The notes under the pieces are model-generated. The model was not told the DNA's origin and did not search any database. It saw nothing but the letters and a program-made list of their open reading frames with translations. From Candidatus Petromonas tenebris (GTDB taxonomy: Bacteria; Bacillota; Clostridia; Peptostreptococcales; Caminicellaceae), in contig JACCKY010000024.1 in NCBI GenBank assembly GCA_014236755.1, positions 1 through 64,000 of the forward strand: a stretch of 64,000 bases of DNA, read 5' to 3'. Position numbers and translations under genes: made by a program. This document shows, in pieces, positions 1 to 7,407 of this stretch (position 1 is the stretch's first letter; every line of letters begins with the position of its first letter).

Positions 1-120
1 TTGAATCATGACCGCATTAAAGCTATGACCTATAAATCGCTTTATTTTTAGATTTTGTTTAATCCATTTAAAGAATAGTTCTATTTCCCAACGCTTTTTA
101 TAGTAAAGGAACTCAAACAT
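1..120 (-). pseudogene. IS4-family transposase C-terminal fragment
   Basis: Read on the minus strand, positions 120 to 1 encode 40 uninterrupted residues that continue past the window edge. They contain Y-x2-R-x3-E-x6-K (YKKRWEIELFFKWIK), the signature of the C-terminal DDE region of IS4-family transposases, followed by a G-H-S-x-N-A segment typical of that family. An in-frame TAA lies directly upstream at 123-121, so the N-terminal catalytic part is missing here. It is therefore a remnant, or the tail of an element interrupted by the repeat that starts at about 115. The rest of the fragment lies outside the window. Confidence 0.75.
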
Positions 121-235
121 TTAAAAAAAATTGCAGTCATAAAGCAAAGTAAATTCAAGGGATGTAAAAAATTACAAACTTTTACCAGTTAAATACTAAA
201 AAGGCTAACAGCTAACTGCTGACCGCTCATGGCAA
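115..235. repeat. Dispersed repeat, inverted copy at about 30590-30705
   Basis: This stretch is nearly identical to the reverse complement of about 30590-30705. Shared landmarks in order are a T-rich ATTGCAG, CAAAGTAAATTCAAGGGATG, AAATTACAAACTTTTACCAG and GCTAACAGCTAACTGCTGACC. It abuts the transposase remnant, and the homology includes the AAATGTTT at its edge. It may be the outer part of a decayed insertion sequence. No open reading frame is visible in it. Confidence 0.8.
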
Positions 236-420
236 AAAGGTGACAGGCCGCAAGAAAGACCCTGAAGAACGACTAGGATTTGCCAAGAGCCAAGAGCTAA
301 GAACTAAGAACTAATCAGGGCTACCAACAACGAACTACTAACTACGAACTAACAAAGCGTCGCCAGACGCCTTTGTTCAAGATTTATCATATTTTATTTT
401 GTCAATGGTTTATTTTTACA
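236..420. repeat. Degenerate oligomer-repeat tract with hairpin
   Basis: The tract is made of drifting short units such as GAGCCAAGAGCTAAGAACTAAG and ACGAACTACTAACTACGAAC, similar in style to 17700-17960 and 30540-30590. It ends in a hairpin AACAAAGCGTC-GCCA-GACGCCTTTGTT at about 351-377; a related GTCAGACGCCTTTGGTT piece recurs at about 18050. No coding capacity is seen. Confidence 0.55.
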
Positions 421-695
421 TTTATTGAACACTAGTGAAAAAATATATTTAAGGATAGATGTGCTAGCGCACTTAAACTTAGTTTTCTAAAAAAGAAAAA
501 AGTTCCTAGGCAAACTATACACTGGCGGGCTAAGTAAAGGAAAAAACTTTAAAAAAAACATTTATTGGGTGGAAAATTAAGCAATAGAAAATTTGCCAAC
601 TAATACTTGACTGAAACGGTAAAAAACAAAGGTTTGATTTTTATAATTATTAAGCTTATCATAAATATTATAGAATTTAATTAAAGATAAAAAGG
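421..695. other. Leader region upstream of citG
   Basis: This AT-rich intergenic DNA contains no open reading frame. It holds a perfect 12-bp palindrome, GTGCTAGCGCAC, at 461-472 that could be a protein binding site. A TTGACT (607-612) and a TATAAT (642-647) are visible but 29 bp apart, too far for one standard promoter. The GATAC-type operator seen upstream of citC and tctC was not found here. Confidence 0.4.
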
Positions 696-704
696 GTGAA
701 AGTA

Positions 705-1583
705 TTGAAATCAAATTGTAAATTTTGTCAGTATATAAGTGAACTAGCAGTAAAAGCTATGATTTATGAAGTAAGTGCTACTCCAAAACCTGGGTTAGTA
801 GATAGAAACAATTCAGGGGCTCATAATGATATGGACTTTTTCACATTTATGTCAAGTAGTGCATCTTTGACATATACCTTTTATGAGTGTGCATTAGAAG
901 GTGTAAATTTTGATCGTGAAGATTATCGTGATTTATTAAAAAGAATACGACCGATAGGTATTAAAGGTGAAGAAAAAATGTTTAATGCTACAAGAGGGGT
1001 AAATACCCATAAGGGTTTAATTTTTTCTCTAGGAATCATTGCTGCTGCAGCTGGAAATATATATAAAGAAACGGGAAGACAGGTTATAAGTTCAGAAGAA
1101 ATATCCATGAAGATAAGGAAAATTACAAAAGGTATTACTGAAGAATTAAAAGAAATAGATAGAAAGGAAAAGCTAACCTATGGAGAAAAATTATATAAAA
1201 AATATGGAACAAAGGGAATCAGAGGAGAAGTAGAGTCGGGATTTGCTACGGTATTAAAAACAGGCCTTCCCATCTTAAAAAGACTTACTGCAAAACAGGA
1301 CACACACATTAATGATATACTAGTTCAGACCCTGCTATATTTGATGATAGAAACGGAAGATAGTAATGTACTTGGTCGGCACAATCTAGACATGCTAAAC
1401 TATGTAAAAAAATCTGCTCGGGAAGCAATAAGACTAGGAGGAATGTTTTCGCAGTCTGGAAAGGAATACATATATAAGATGGATAAAGACTTTATAGAAA
1501 AAAATATAAGTCCTGGAGGATCTGCAGACCTGTTGGCGGTAACTTTTATGATAGCTCTTTTAGAAAATCCTAAAATTTTTTAG
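705..1583 (+). CDS. citG: Triphosphoribosyl-dephospho-CoA synthase CitG
   Basis: CitG makes 2'-(5''-triphosphoribosyl)-3'-dephospho-CoA from ATP and dephospho-CoA, the precursor of the citrate lyase prosthetic group. The protein is about 292 residues, normal for the family. It shows the conserved ATPKPGLVDRNNSGAHNDMD segment near residue 28 and the TRGVNTHKG segment near residue 100. A frame-consistent GTG at 696 would add three residues; I prefer TTG at 705 because AAAGGGTGA sits at the right distance before it. It is the first gene of the citrate lyase cluster and is followed by a separate operator and promoter region before citC. Confidence 0.9.
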   Translation: MKSNCKFCQYISELAVKAMIYEVSATPKPGLVDRNNSGAHNDMDFFTFMSSSASLTYTFYECALEGVNFDREDYRDLLKRIRPIGIKGEEKMFNATRGVNTHKGLIFSLGIIAAAAGNIYKETGRQVISSEEISMKIRKITKGITEELKEIDRKEKLTYGEKLYKKYGTKGIRGEVESGFATVLKTGLPILKRLTAKQDTHINDILVQTLLYLMIETEDSNVLGRHNLDMLNYVKKSAREAIRLGGMFSQSGKEYIYKMDKDFIEKNISPGGSADLLAVTFMIALLENPKIF

Positions 1584-1640
1584 GATTTTTTTTTAATTAT
1601 TTAGAGGAATTAAGAAAAATATGTAGAATAAAATTAATAG

Positions 1641-1660
1641 TGGATACGGGATACAGTATC
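1641..1660. promoter_or_regulatory. Candidate GntR-type operator upstream of citC
   Basis: TGGATACGGGATACAGTATC contains GATAC-N8-GTATC (1643-1660). The same 18-bp layout occurs at 7214-7231 upstream of tctC, and a GGATACGGGATAC variant occurs at 6424-6436 before the GntR gene. The flank at about 1610-1640 (AGGAATTA, then ATATGTAGAA) also resembles that at 6384-6422, suggesting duplicated promoter regions. It is inferred to be bound by the adjacent GntR/FCD regulator. Confidence 0.6.
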
Positions 1661-1689
1661 ATAAGCAAATATATAAAGGGGATAATATC

Positions 1690-2736
1690 ATGCAGTTATA
1701 TAATCTGGAGGAAAGAATTATTCAATTAAATAATCCCATTGAAAGAAAAAGAATAAAGAATTTTTTGAAAGAACAAGGATTGGATTATGATCATGATATT
1801 GAATATACCATTGCATTTTTACATGAAAATAAAATTATTGCAACAGGGTCTTTTTCAGGGAAAGTACTAAAATGTATTGCAGTAGATTCAAAATATAAGG
1901 GACTTGGTCTATCTAATAAAGTAGTTTCTCTTTTAGTAAGCGAAGAATATCAAAGGGGAAGAACTCACCTATTTATATATACTAAACCTAGTAATTATAA
2001 GATGTTTAGTGATATGGGATTTTACAAAATTATTGAGTTGCCGGAAAAGGTTGTCCTGATGGAAAATGACCCTAATGGTATTAAAAAATATATAGATGAG
2101 ATTAGTAATCTAAAGAGAAAGGGCAAAATTATATCAAGTATAGTTATGAATTGTAATCCCTTTACCTTGGGACATCAATACCTTATAGAAAAGGCCGCAT
2201 CTATTAGTGATGTTTTGCATATTTTTGTGGTTTGGGAAGATAAATCAACTTTCCCTCCCGAGGTCAGATATAAACTTATAAAAAATGGAACAAAACATAT
2301 ATCAAATGTAATAGTACATAAAGGTAAAGACTATATCATTTCAAATGCAACCTTCCCCTCTTATTTTATAAAGGAAGGCAAGGAAATTGTAAAAACCCAT
2401 GCCTTCCTTGACTTAAAAATATTTAGTGAGTATATTGCTCCGTCACTAAATATAAATAGAAGATTTGTTGGAGAAGAACCATATTGTCCAGTTACAAAGG
2501 CATATAACGAAGCCATGAAAAAATTATTGCCTGAGTACGGAATAGAAGTAGTAGAGATTCCAAGATTTACTGTAAAAGGGACTCCAGTAAGCGCTTCGAA
2601 GGTAAGAGAGTTTTTGAAAAAGGAAGAATTTTCAAATATTCAAGAACTGGTTCCTAAAACTACCTATGATTATTTAATATCTAATGATGCAAAACCAATT
2701 ATAAAGAAAATGAAGAATAGTGCTGGTAGACACTAA
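1690..2736 (+). CDS. citC: [Citrate (pro-3S)-lyase] ligase CitC
   Basis: CitC acetylates the thiol of the citrate lyase prosthetic group using acetate and ATP, switching the lyase on. The 348-residue length is standard. Residues 1 to about 125 look like a GNAT acetyltransferase-type domain (YKGLGLSNKVVSLL near residue 60). The rest is a nucleotidyltransferase domain with the HIGH-like NPFTLGHQYLIEKA near residue 156 and the GTPVSASKVREFL signature near residue 297. It begins 30 nt after the GATAC operator. Between it and citD lies a 320-bp gap filled by inverted repeats. Confidence 0.93.
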   Translation: MQLYNLEERIIQLNNPIERKRIKNFLKEQGLDYDHDIEYTIAFLHENKIIATGSFSGKVLKCIAVDSKYKGLGLSNKVVSLLVSEEYQRGRTHLFIYTKPSNYKMFSDMGFYKIIELPEKVVLMENDPNGIKKYIDEISNLKRKGKIISSIVMNCNPFTLGHQYLIEKAASISDVLHIFVVWEDKSTFPPEVRYKLIKNGTKHISNVIVHKGKDYIISNATFPSYFIKEGKEIVKTHAFLDLKIFSEYIAPSLNINRRFVGEEPYCPVTKAYNEAMKKLLPEYGIEVVEIPRFTVKGTPVSASKVREFLKKEEFSNIQELVPKTTYDYLISNDAKPIIKKMKNSAGRH

Positions 2737-3057
2737 AGATAAATTTTCACAACTTACTTATTAATAAAGACATGTAAAAAGGTATTGTCAAAAGAATTAT
2801 GAAAATAATATTCTGAAAACTTATCATTTCTGCCTGCAAATAAGAATTATAATTTACTTATAAAATCTTTGTAAAGGTTGAAATAAAAAGGCTTTCAGCC
2901 TGATCTTGACAAAGATTTTAACGTAAATATTTGGCTAACTAACAGGCAGAAAGGGATGGATTAAGGGGGTGAACTCTAAACCCTTGCAAATACTAAGTTT
3001 GCAGGTATTTTAAGCAAAAATCTTTGACAATACTTGTAAAAATATGGAGGTGAAGAT
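2737..3057. repeat. Nested inverted-repeat element between citC and citD
   Basis: This gap holds no gene. An outer pair, GTATTGTCAAA at about 2782-2792 and TTTGACAATAC at about 3023-3033, encloses an imperfect palindrome at 2827-2953. That palindrome is TTTCTGCCTG (2828-2837), ATTTAC and AAAATCTTTGT (2863-2873) on the left, mirrored by ACAAAGATTTT, GTAAAT and CAGGCAGAAA (2943-2952) on the right. A small AGGCT-TTC-AGCCT hairpin sits in the middle (2889-2901), and TGCAAA/TTTGCA forms another hairpin near 3000. It could be a MITE-like insertion or a structured RNA in the operon. A good ribosome binding site for citD (GGAGGTGA) follows. Confidence 0.7.
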
Positions 3058-3342
3058 ATGGAAATAAAAGCCGTTGGGATGGCAGGAACCTTTGAGTCCA
3101 GTGACATTTCTATTGTTATTGAGCCAAGTGACTCCGATGAAATAAAGATTCATTTAAAAAGTTCCGTTGAAAAACAATTTGGAAAACAAATTAGAAAGGT
3201 TATTGTTGATACTCTTACAGAGCTGGGAGTTGGGAAAGCGGTCGTTCGTGCAACTGACAAAGGTGCTTTGGATTGTGTTATAAGGGCTAGAGTACAGGCC
3301 GCAGCTTACAGGGCAGCTCAGATAAAAGAATATAAATGGTAG
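3058..3342 (+). CDS. citD: Citrate lyase acyl carrier protein, gamma subunit CitD
   Basis: CitD carries the phosphoribosyl-dephospho-CoA arm that shuttles acetyl and citryl groups between CitF and CitE. It has 94 residues, the usual size. The conserved attachment serine is in GTFESSDISI, Ser14 by count. Its start at 3058 follows a strong TATGGAGGTGAAGAT site. The end of citD nearly touches citE (spacing 11 nt to the preferred citE start), so the two are translated from one message. Confidence 0.95.
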   Translation: MEIKAVGMAGTFESSDISIVIEPSDSDEIKIHLKSSVEKQFGKQIRKVIVDTLTELGVGKAVVRATDKGALDCVIRARVQAAAYRAAQIKEYKW

Positions 3343-3353
3343 GAGTGAGGCAT

Positions 3354-4250
3354 ATGAGAAAGCTTAGACGAACTATGATGTATATACCGGGTAACAATCC
3401 AGGTATGATAAGGGAAGGACATATATACGGTTCAGATTCCTTGATGTTTGATCTTGAAGATTCTGTTTCCCTCAAGGAAAAGGATGCTGCCCGATTTTTA
3501 GTGTATAATGCACTAAAAACCATTGATTATGAGGGGACAGAAACTGTGGTCAGAGTCAATGGTCTTGATACCCCTTTTGGCAGGGATGACTTTGAAGCTA
3601 TAGTAAGAGCTAAGCCTGATATCATAAGACTTCCAAAAACTGAAAAGCCAGAGGATATAATTGAAGCAGATAAACTCATATCAGAAATAGAGACTAAGGT
3701 AGGAATGGAAGTAGGTACTGTTAAATTAATGGCAGCTATTGAAAGTGCACTAGGTATTATCAATGCATACGATATTGCTAAGGCAAGTCCTAGATTAATA
3801 GCTATTGCCATTGGAGCGGAAGATTTTGTTACAGATATGAAGACAACCCGCTCTAAAGATGGAGTTGAGCTTATGATGGCAAGAAGCCAAGTTTTATTAG
3901 CAGCGAGGGCTGCGGGGATATATGCTTTGGATACTGTTTTTTCCGATATTAATGACGAAGAGGGCTTTATAAATGAAGTAAAACACATAAAGCAGCTGGG
4001 ATTCGATGGGAAATCAGTTATCCATCCAAAGCAGATTGAACCGGTTCATAGGATATATACCCCATCGAATAAGGAAATAGAAAAGTCTATAAGAGTACTA
4101 AATGCAATTGAAGAGGCAGAGCGAAATGGTTCAGGAGTAATAGCCCTAGATGGAAAAATGATTGATGGACCAATAGTAGAACGTGCCCGCAGAGTAATTG
4201 AGTTAGCCATAGCGACAGGAATATATAATGGGGGTGAAAAAATTGATTAA
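3354..4250 (+). CDS. citE: Citrate lyase beta subunit CitE (citryl-ACP lyase)
   Basis: CitE cleaves citryl-ACP into oxaloacetate and acetyl-ACP. The product belongs to the HpcH/HpaI aldolase family, with MYIPGNNPGMI near the N-terminus, the DLEDSV acidic metal site, MAAIESALGI and the IHPKQIEP segment near residue 227. ATG 3336 is also in frame but overlaps citD and lacks a ribosome site; ATG 3354 follows TAGGAGTGAGG at good spacing, giving 298 residues. The 3' end overlaps the start of citF, which suggests translational coupling. Confidence 0.95.
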   Translation: MRKLRRTMMYIPGNNPGMIREGHIYGSDSLMFDLEDSVSLKEKDAARFLVYNALKTIDYEGTETVVRVNGLDTPFGRDDFEAIVRAKPDIIRLPKTEKPEDIIEADKLISEIETKVGMEVGTVKLMAAIESALGIINAYDIAKASPRLIAIAIGAEDFVTDMKTTRSKDGVELMMARSQVLLAARAAGIYALDTVFSDINDEEGFINEVKHIKQLGFDGKSVIHPKQIEPVHRIYTPSNKEIEKSIRVLNAIEEAERNGSGVIALDGKMIDGPIVERARRVIELAIATGIYNGGEKID

Positions 4251-5784
4251 AAATGCAGTTGGAAGACAAGTGCCTAAAAATATTAAAGGTATGGGAACTT
4301 TAAAGATGTACAAGGGTCCTTTTGATTACACCCCTTCGGGTAAAAAAAACGGACCGAAACTCAGTAAAATTCTTCCGGGACAGAGCAAGGTTTTAGAAAG
4401 TATTGAAAAAGCAATACTAGAAACTGGATTGAAGGATGGTATGACTATCTCATTTCATCACCACTTTAGAGATGGTGATTATATTGTAAATATGGTAATG
4501 GACGCTATAGCTAGGTTGGGAATTAAAGACCTTGTGTTAGCATCTAGTTCCTTAACCAATGCTCATGATCCATTGATAGATCATATTAAAAATGGGGTTA
4601 TAAGAAAAATAGAAACAAGTGGTTTAAGGGGAAGACTTGCTGAAGAAATTTCAAGCGGGCTTATGGATATACCTGTAATAGTTCGATCCCATGGTGGCCG
4701 AAGTAGAGCGATAGAGTCTGGGGACCTTGCAATAGATGTAGCCTTTTTAGGTGTTCCTTCTTGTGATGAATACGGAAATGCCAATGGATTTTCAGGAAGA
4801 TCTATTTGCGGTTCTTTAGGTTACGCAATGGTGGATGCAAGATATGCAGATAAGGTTGTACTTATAACTGATAATTTAGTAGACTATCCAAATATTCCTG
4901 CAAGCATTCCACAGACTGATGTTGATTTTGTAGTTAAAGTTAATGAAATTGGAGACCCTAAAGGGATTATGTCCGGTGCAACGAGATTTACAAGTAATCC
5001 AAAGGAACTACTTATGGCAAGAAATGTAGCAGATTTGATTGAAGCTTCGGGATATTTCAAAGATGGTTTTTCAATACAGACTGGTTCAGGAGGAGCCTCC
5101 CTAGCAGTTACACGATTCTTAAGAGAAAAAATGCTTAAAAAGGGCATTAAGGCAAGCTTTGCACTGGGTGGGATTACCCAACAGTTTGTAGAACTCCACG
5201 AAGAAGGACTAATAAAAAATCTTTTCGACACCCAAAGCTTTGATTTAAAGGCAGCTAAATCCATTGGAAAAAATCCTAATCATTTTGAGGTAGATGCATC
5301 CTTTTATGCCAATCCACATAATAAAGGATGTGCAGTGAACAAGCTTGACTTTGTTATATTAAGCGCTTTAGAAATAGATATGGATTTTAATGTAAATGTT
5401 ATTACAGGTTCCGATGGGGTAATAATGGGGGCTTCTGGGGGACATTCTGATACAGCAGCTGGATCTAAGGTGTCCATAGTTGTAGCACCGCTAATAAGAG
5501 GAAGAATACCTACTGTAGTAGATAGAGTCAATACAGTAATTACTCCAGGTGAAACAGTAGATGCAGTGGTTACTGATAGAGGAATAGCTGTAAACCCCTT
5601 AAGAAAAGATTTAATAGATAGATTTAAAGAAGCAAATCTTCCAATATGTACTATTGAAGAGTTAAAAGAAAAGGCAGAAAAAATAACAGGAAAACCAGAC
5701 CCCATAGAATATACAGATAAAATAATAGGAGTAGTAGAATATAGGGATGGAACAATAATTGATGTTATAAGGCAGGTAAAGTAG
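4228..5784 (+). CDS. citF: Citrate lyase alpha subunit CitF (citrate:ACP transferase)
   Basis: CitF exchanges the acetyl group on CitD for citrate, giving citryl-ACP and acetate. Its 518 residues match the family. Characteristic segments are VGRQVPKN and the following YKGPF near the N-terminus, SFHHHFRDGDYIVNMV near residue 75, and GSDGVIMGASGGHSDTAAGS near residue 393. ATG 4228 (after AGGA) overlaps citE by 23 nt. TTG 4243, after GGGGGTGA, is an equally credible start that would remove five residues. Confidence 0.94.
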   Translation: MGVKKLIKNAVGRQVPKNIKGMGTLKMYKGPFDYTPSGKKNGPKLSKILPGQSKVLESIEKAILETGLKDGMTISFHHHFRDGDYIVNMVMDAIARLGIKDLVLASSSLTNAHDPLIDHIKNGVIRKIETSGLRGRLAEEISSGLMDIPVIVRSHGGRSRAIESGDLAIDVAFLGVPSCDEYGNANGFSGRSICGSLGYAMVDARYADKVVLITDNLVDYPNIPASIPQTDVDFVVKVNEIGDPKGIMSGATRFTSNPKELLMARNVADLIEASGYFKDGFSIQTGSGGASLAVTRFLREKMLKKGIKASFALGGITQQFVELHEEGLIKNLFDTQSFDLKAAKSIGKNPNHFEVDASFYANPHNKGCAVNKLDFVILSALEIDMDFNVNVITGSDGVIMGASGGHSDTAAGSKVSIVVAPLIRGRIPTVVDRVNTVITPGETVDAVVTDRGIAVNPLRKDLIDRFKEANLPICTIEELKEKAEKITGKPDPIEYTDKIIGVVEYRDGTIIDVIRQVK

Positions 5785-5799
5785 AGAGGAAATAAAACT

Positions 5800-6318
5800 A
5801 TGAAAAACAATTTAAATATCTTACATAAAATCCTTCTAGCTAGAGACAGAAGAGAGTTAAGACAAAAAGAGCTAATAAAAAGATATGGCTGCAGTTTGAT
5901 TTCCTTTACCCTCAATATACCTGGACTCATTAAAGATACCCCTTTATACAGAGAAGTTCATAAGGAGGGAATGAAGGAAATATTAAGAAGAATTAATGGA
6001 AAACAAATAGATGCGATTTATAAAGAGGTAAGCTATAAAGATACAGGTGCTGAAGCCTTTGTGGTAGTAGATTTAGAAGGATTAGAGTTAAAAAAGATAA
6101 CAGTAGACATTGAAGAAAGTCATAGTTTAGGGAGGATATTTGATATAGATGTTATAAATAAAGATTTTAAATCGATAAGTCGTGAAGAAATTGGATTTGA
6201 ACAACGAAAATGTTTGTTATGTGATGAAAAAGCCTTGATTTGCAAACGAAAAAAAACCCATACAAATGATGATTTAATCGAAGAAATAAATAGATTGGCT
6301 TTAAAATACTTTAAGTAA
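5800..6318 (+). CDS. citX: Apo-citrate lyase prosthetic-group transferase CitX
   Basis: CitX transfers the triphosphoribosyl-dephospho-CoA made by CitG onto the serine of CitD. The 172-residue length is right for a stand-alone CitX (in some bacteria it is fused to CitG). Recognisable segments are KILLARDRRELRQKELIKRY near residue 10, the ISFTLNIPG block, GRIFDIDVI near residue 110 and the CLLCDEKALICKRKKTH cysteine-containing block near residue 138. It starts 15 nt after citF and closes the lyase operon. Confidence 0.93.
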   Translation: MKNNLNILHKILLARDRRELRQKELIKRYGCSLISFTLNIPGLIKDTPLYREVHKEGMKEILRRINGKQIDAIYKEVSYKDTGAEAFVVVDLEGLELKKITVDIEESHSLGRIFDIDVINKDFKSISREEIGFEQRKCLLCDEKALICKRKKTHTNDDLIEEINRLALKYFK

Positions 6319-6422
6319 GTTATAGAAAAGAGAAGAGCTGTTATAAATAATTCTAAAAAGTATGAAAAAATTTAAAACAATAGAAGGAATTACTTATTAT
6401 ATGTAGAAATATATTATTAATA

Positions 6423-6436
6423 AGGATACGGGATAC
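6423..6436. promoter_or_regulatory. GATAC-type operator variant upstream of the GntR gene
   Basis: AGGATACGGGATAC matches 13 of 14 bases of the site at 1642-1655 and lies 35 bp before the regulator start. The right-hand GTATC half present at the other two sites is not conserved here. It is a candidate autoregulatory site. Confidence 0.5.
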
Positions 6437-6471
6437 AAAAATGCTACAGAAGATATAATAGGAGTGATCAG

Positions 6472-7152
6472 ATGGAACAGCTCTTTGAAGAAACAGGTTT
6501 GTCAAGTGTTAAACCAATAAGAGATATAGTATATGAACGTCTCAGAAAAGCAATACTGGAAGGTAAAATAAAACCTGGCGAAAGAATTATAGAAAAGGAA
6601 TATGCTGATAAGTTAAATATAAGTCGTACACCAGTTAGAGAGGCTCTGAGAAAGCTAGAAATCGAAGGTTTTGTTAAATATATTCCAAGAAAAGGTGTCG
6701 TAGTAAAGGGATTTAGCTTTAAAGATATAATCGAAATATATGAAATACGTAAATCCCTTGAAAGTCTTGCTGTAAAGCATGCAATACAAAACATTACAGA
6801 TGAAGAAGTTGAAAAATTAAAGACACTTGTAGAAAAAGCTGAAGAAGCAGAAAAAATGAGAAAATTTGAAGAAGTATTTGAAATTGCTAATGAATTTCAT
6901 CAAAATATACTAATTACCAGTTCAATGCCAAGACTAAAAAATATGATAAATACTCTTCAGGAATACTTAGAAAGATTTAGAAGAGTTACGATGTCTAAGG
7001 ATTCTCGAAGATTAAGTGCATTAAAAGAGCATAGGGATATCTTAAATGCAATAATAGATAGAGATGTACAAAAGGCTGAAGAGTTGGTACACAAACATAT
7101 AGAAAGCTCTAAAAAGGTTTTCTTTGAAGAGTTTAAAGTTGATTTAAAATAA
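6472..7152 (+). CDS. GntR/FadR-family (FCD) transcriptional regulator of citrate genes
   Basis: The 226-residue protein has an N-terminal winged helix-turn-helix (residues about 12-78, LRKAILEGKIKPGERI then SRTPVREALRKLEIEGFV). An all-helical FCD ligand-binding domain follows (about 85-215), with EIRKSLESLAVKHA, the FHQNIL metal/ligand motif and a C-terminal EHRDILNAI with HKH. It sits between the citrate lyase genes and the tct transporter, so it most likely senses citrate or a related acid. This resembles the role of CitO in lactic acid bacteria, but orthology is inferred from context only. Confidence 0.88.
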   Translation: MEQLFEETGLSSVKPIRDIVYERLRKAILEGKIKPGERIIEKEYADKLNISRTPVREALRKLEIEGFVKYIPRKGVVVKGFSFKDIIEIYEIRKSLESLAVKHAIQNITDEEVEKLKTLVEKAEEAEKMRKFEEVFEIANEFHQNILITSSMPRLKNMINTLQEYLERFRRVTMSKDSRRLSALKEHRDILNAIIDRDVQKAEELVHKHIESSKKVFFEEFKVDLK

Positions 7153-7213
7153 AAATTAAAAAAATTATTAGTTATGCAATTAGATTTGTACCATCATTTT
7201 TTAATCAAGATTG

Positions 7214-7231
7214 GATACCGTACACAGTATC
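7214..7231. promoter_or_regulatory. Candidate GntR-type operator upstream of tctC
   Basis: GATACCGTACACAGTATC repeats the GATAC-N8-GTATC arrangement found before citC at 1643-1660, including ACAGTATC and a following CATAAG. It lies 62 bp after the regulator stop codon and about 180 bp before tctC. It would place the transporter under the same control as the lyase. Confidence 0.6.
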
Positions 7232-7244
7232 TCATAAGTTTTTT

Positions 7245-7358
7245 ACATTTCAGAGAATTTTTAAATAGAAAATATAGACCTACCAGATATTATAAAAAAT
7301 CTATTTGATAATTTAATAGTTGCTTCAGGAAAATGTTTTTCGATATTCTCTGAAATGT
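7245..7358. repeat. 14-bp perfect inverted repeat in the tctC leader
   Basis: ACATTTCAGAGAAT (7245-7258) is exactly mirrored by ATTCTCTGAAATGT (7345-7358), with an 86-nt AT-rich spacer. The second arm ends about 50 nt before the tctC start. It could close a long stem in the leader RNA or be the ends of a small inserted element. Confidence 0.65.
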
Positions 7359-7407
7359 GGAATCAATAAAACAATATTAAAATTTTAAGAAGGGGGATTA
7401 TGAAAAG

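Noticed and set aside
236-420. CRISPR array at the left end
   Set aside because: The units drift in length and sequence and have no regular spacers.
613-625. CTGAAACGGTAA near citG as a cre site
   Set aside because: It is one base short of the cre core spacing and lacks the right-hand CA.
607-647. TTGACT and TATAAT before citG as a promoter
   Set aside because: The spacer is 29 bp, far beyond the 16-18 bp of a normal sigma-A promoter.
5304-5930. 208-residue minus-strand frame over citF/citX
   Set aside because: It is entirely opposite citF and the start of citX, has odd composition and no start signal.
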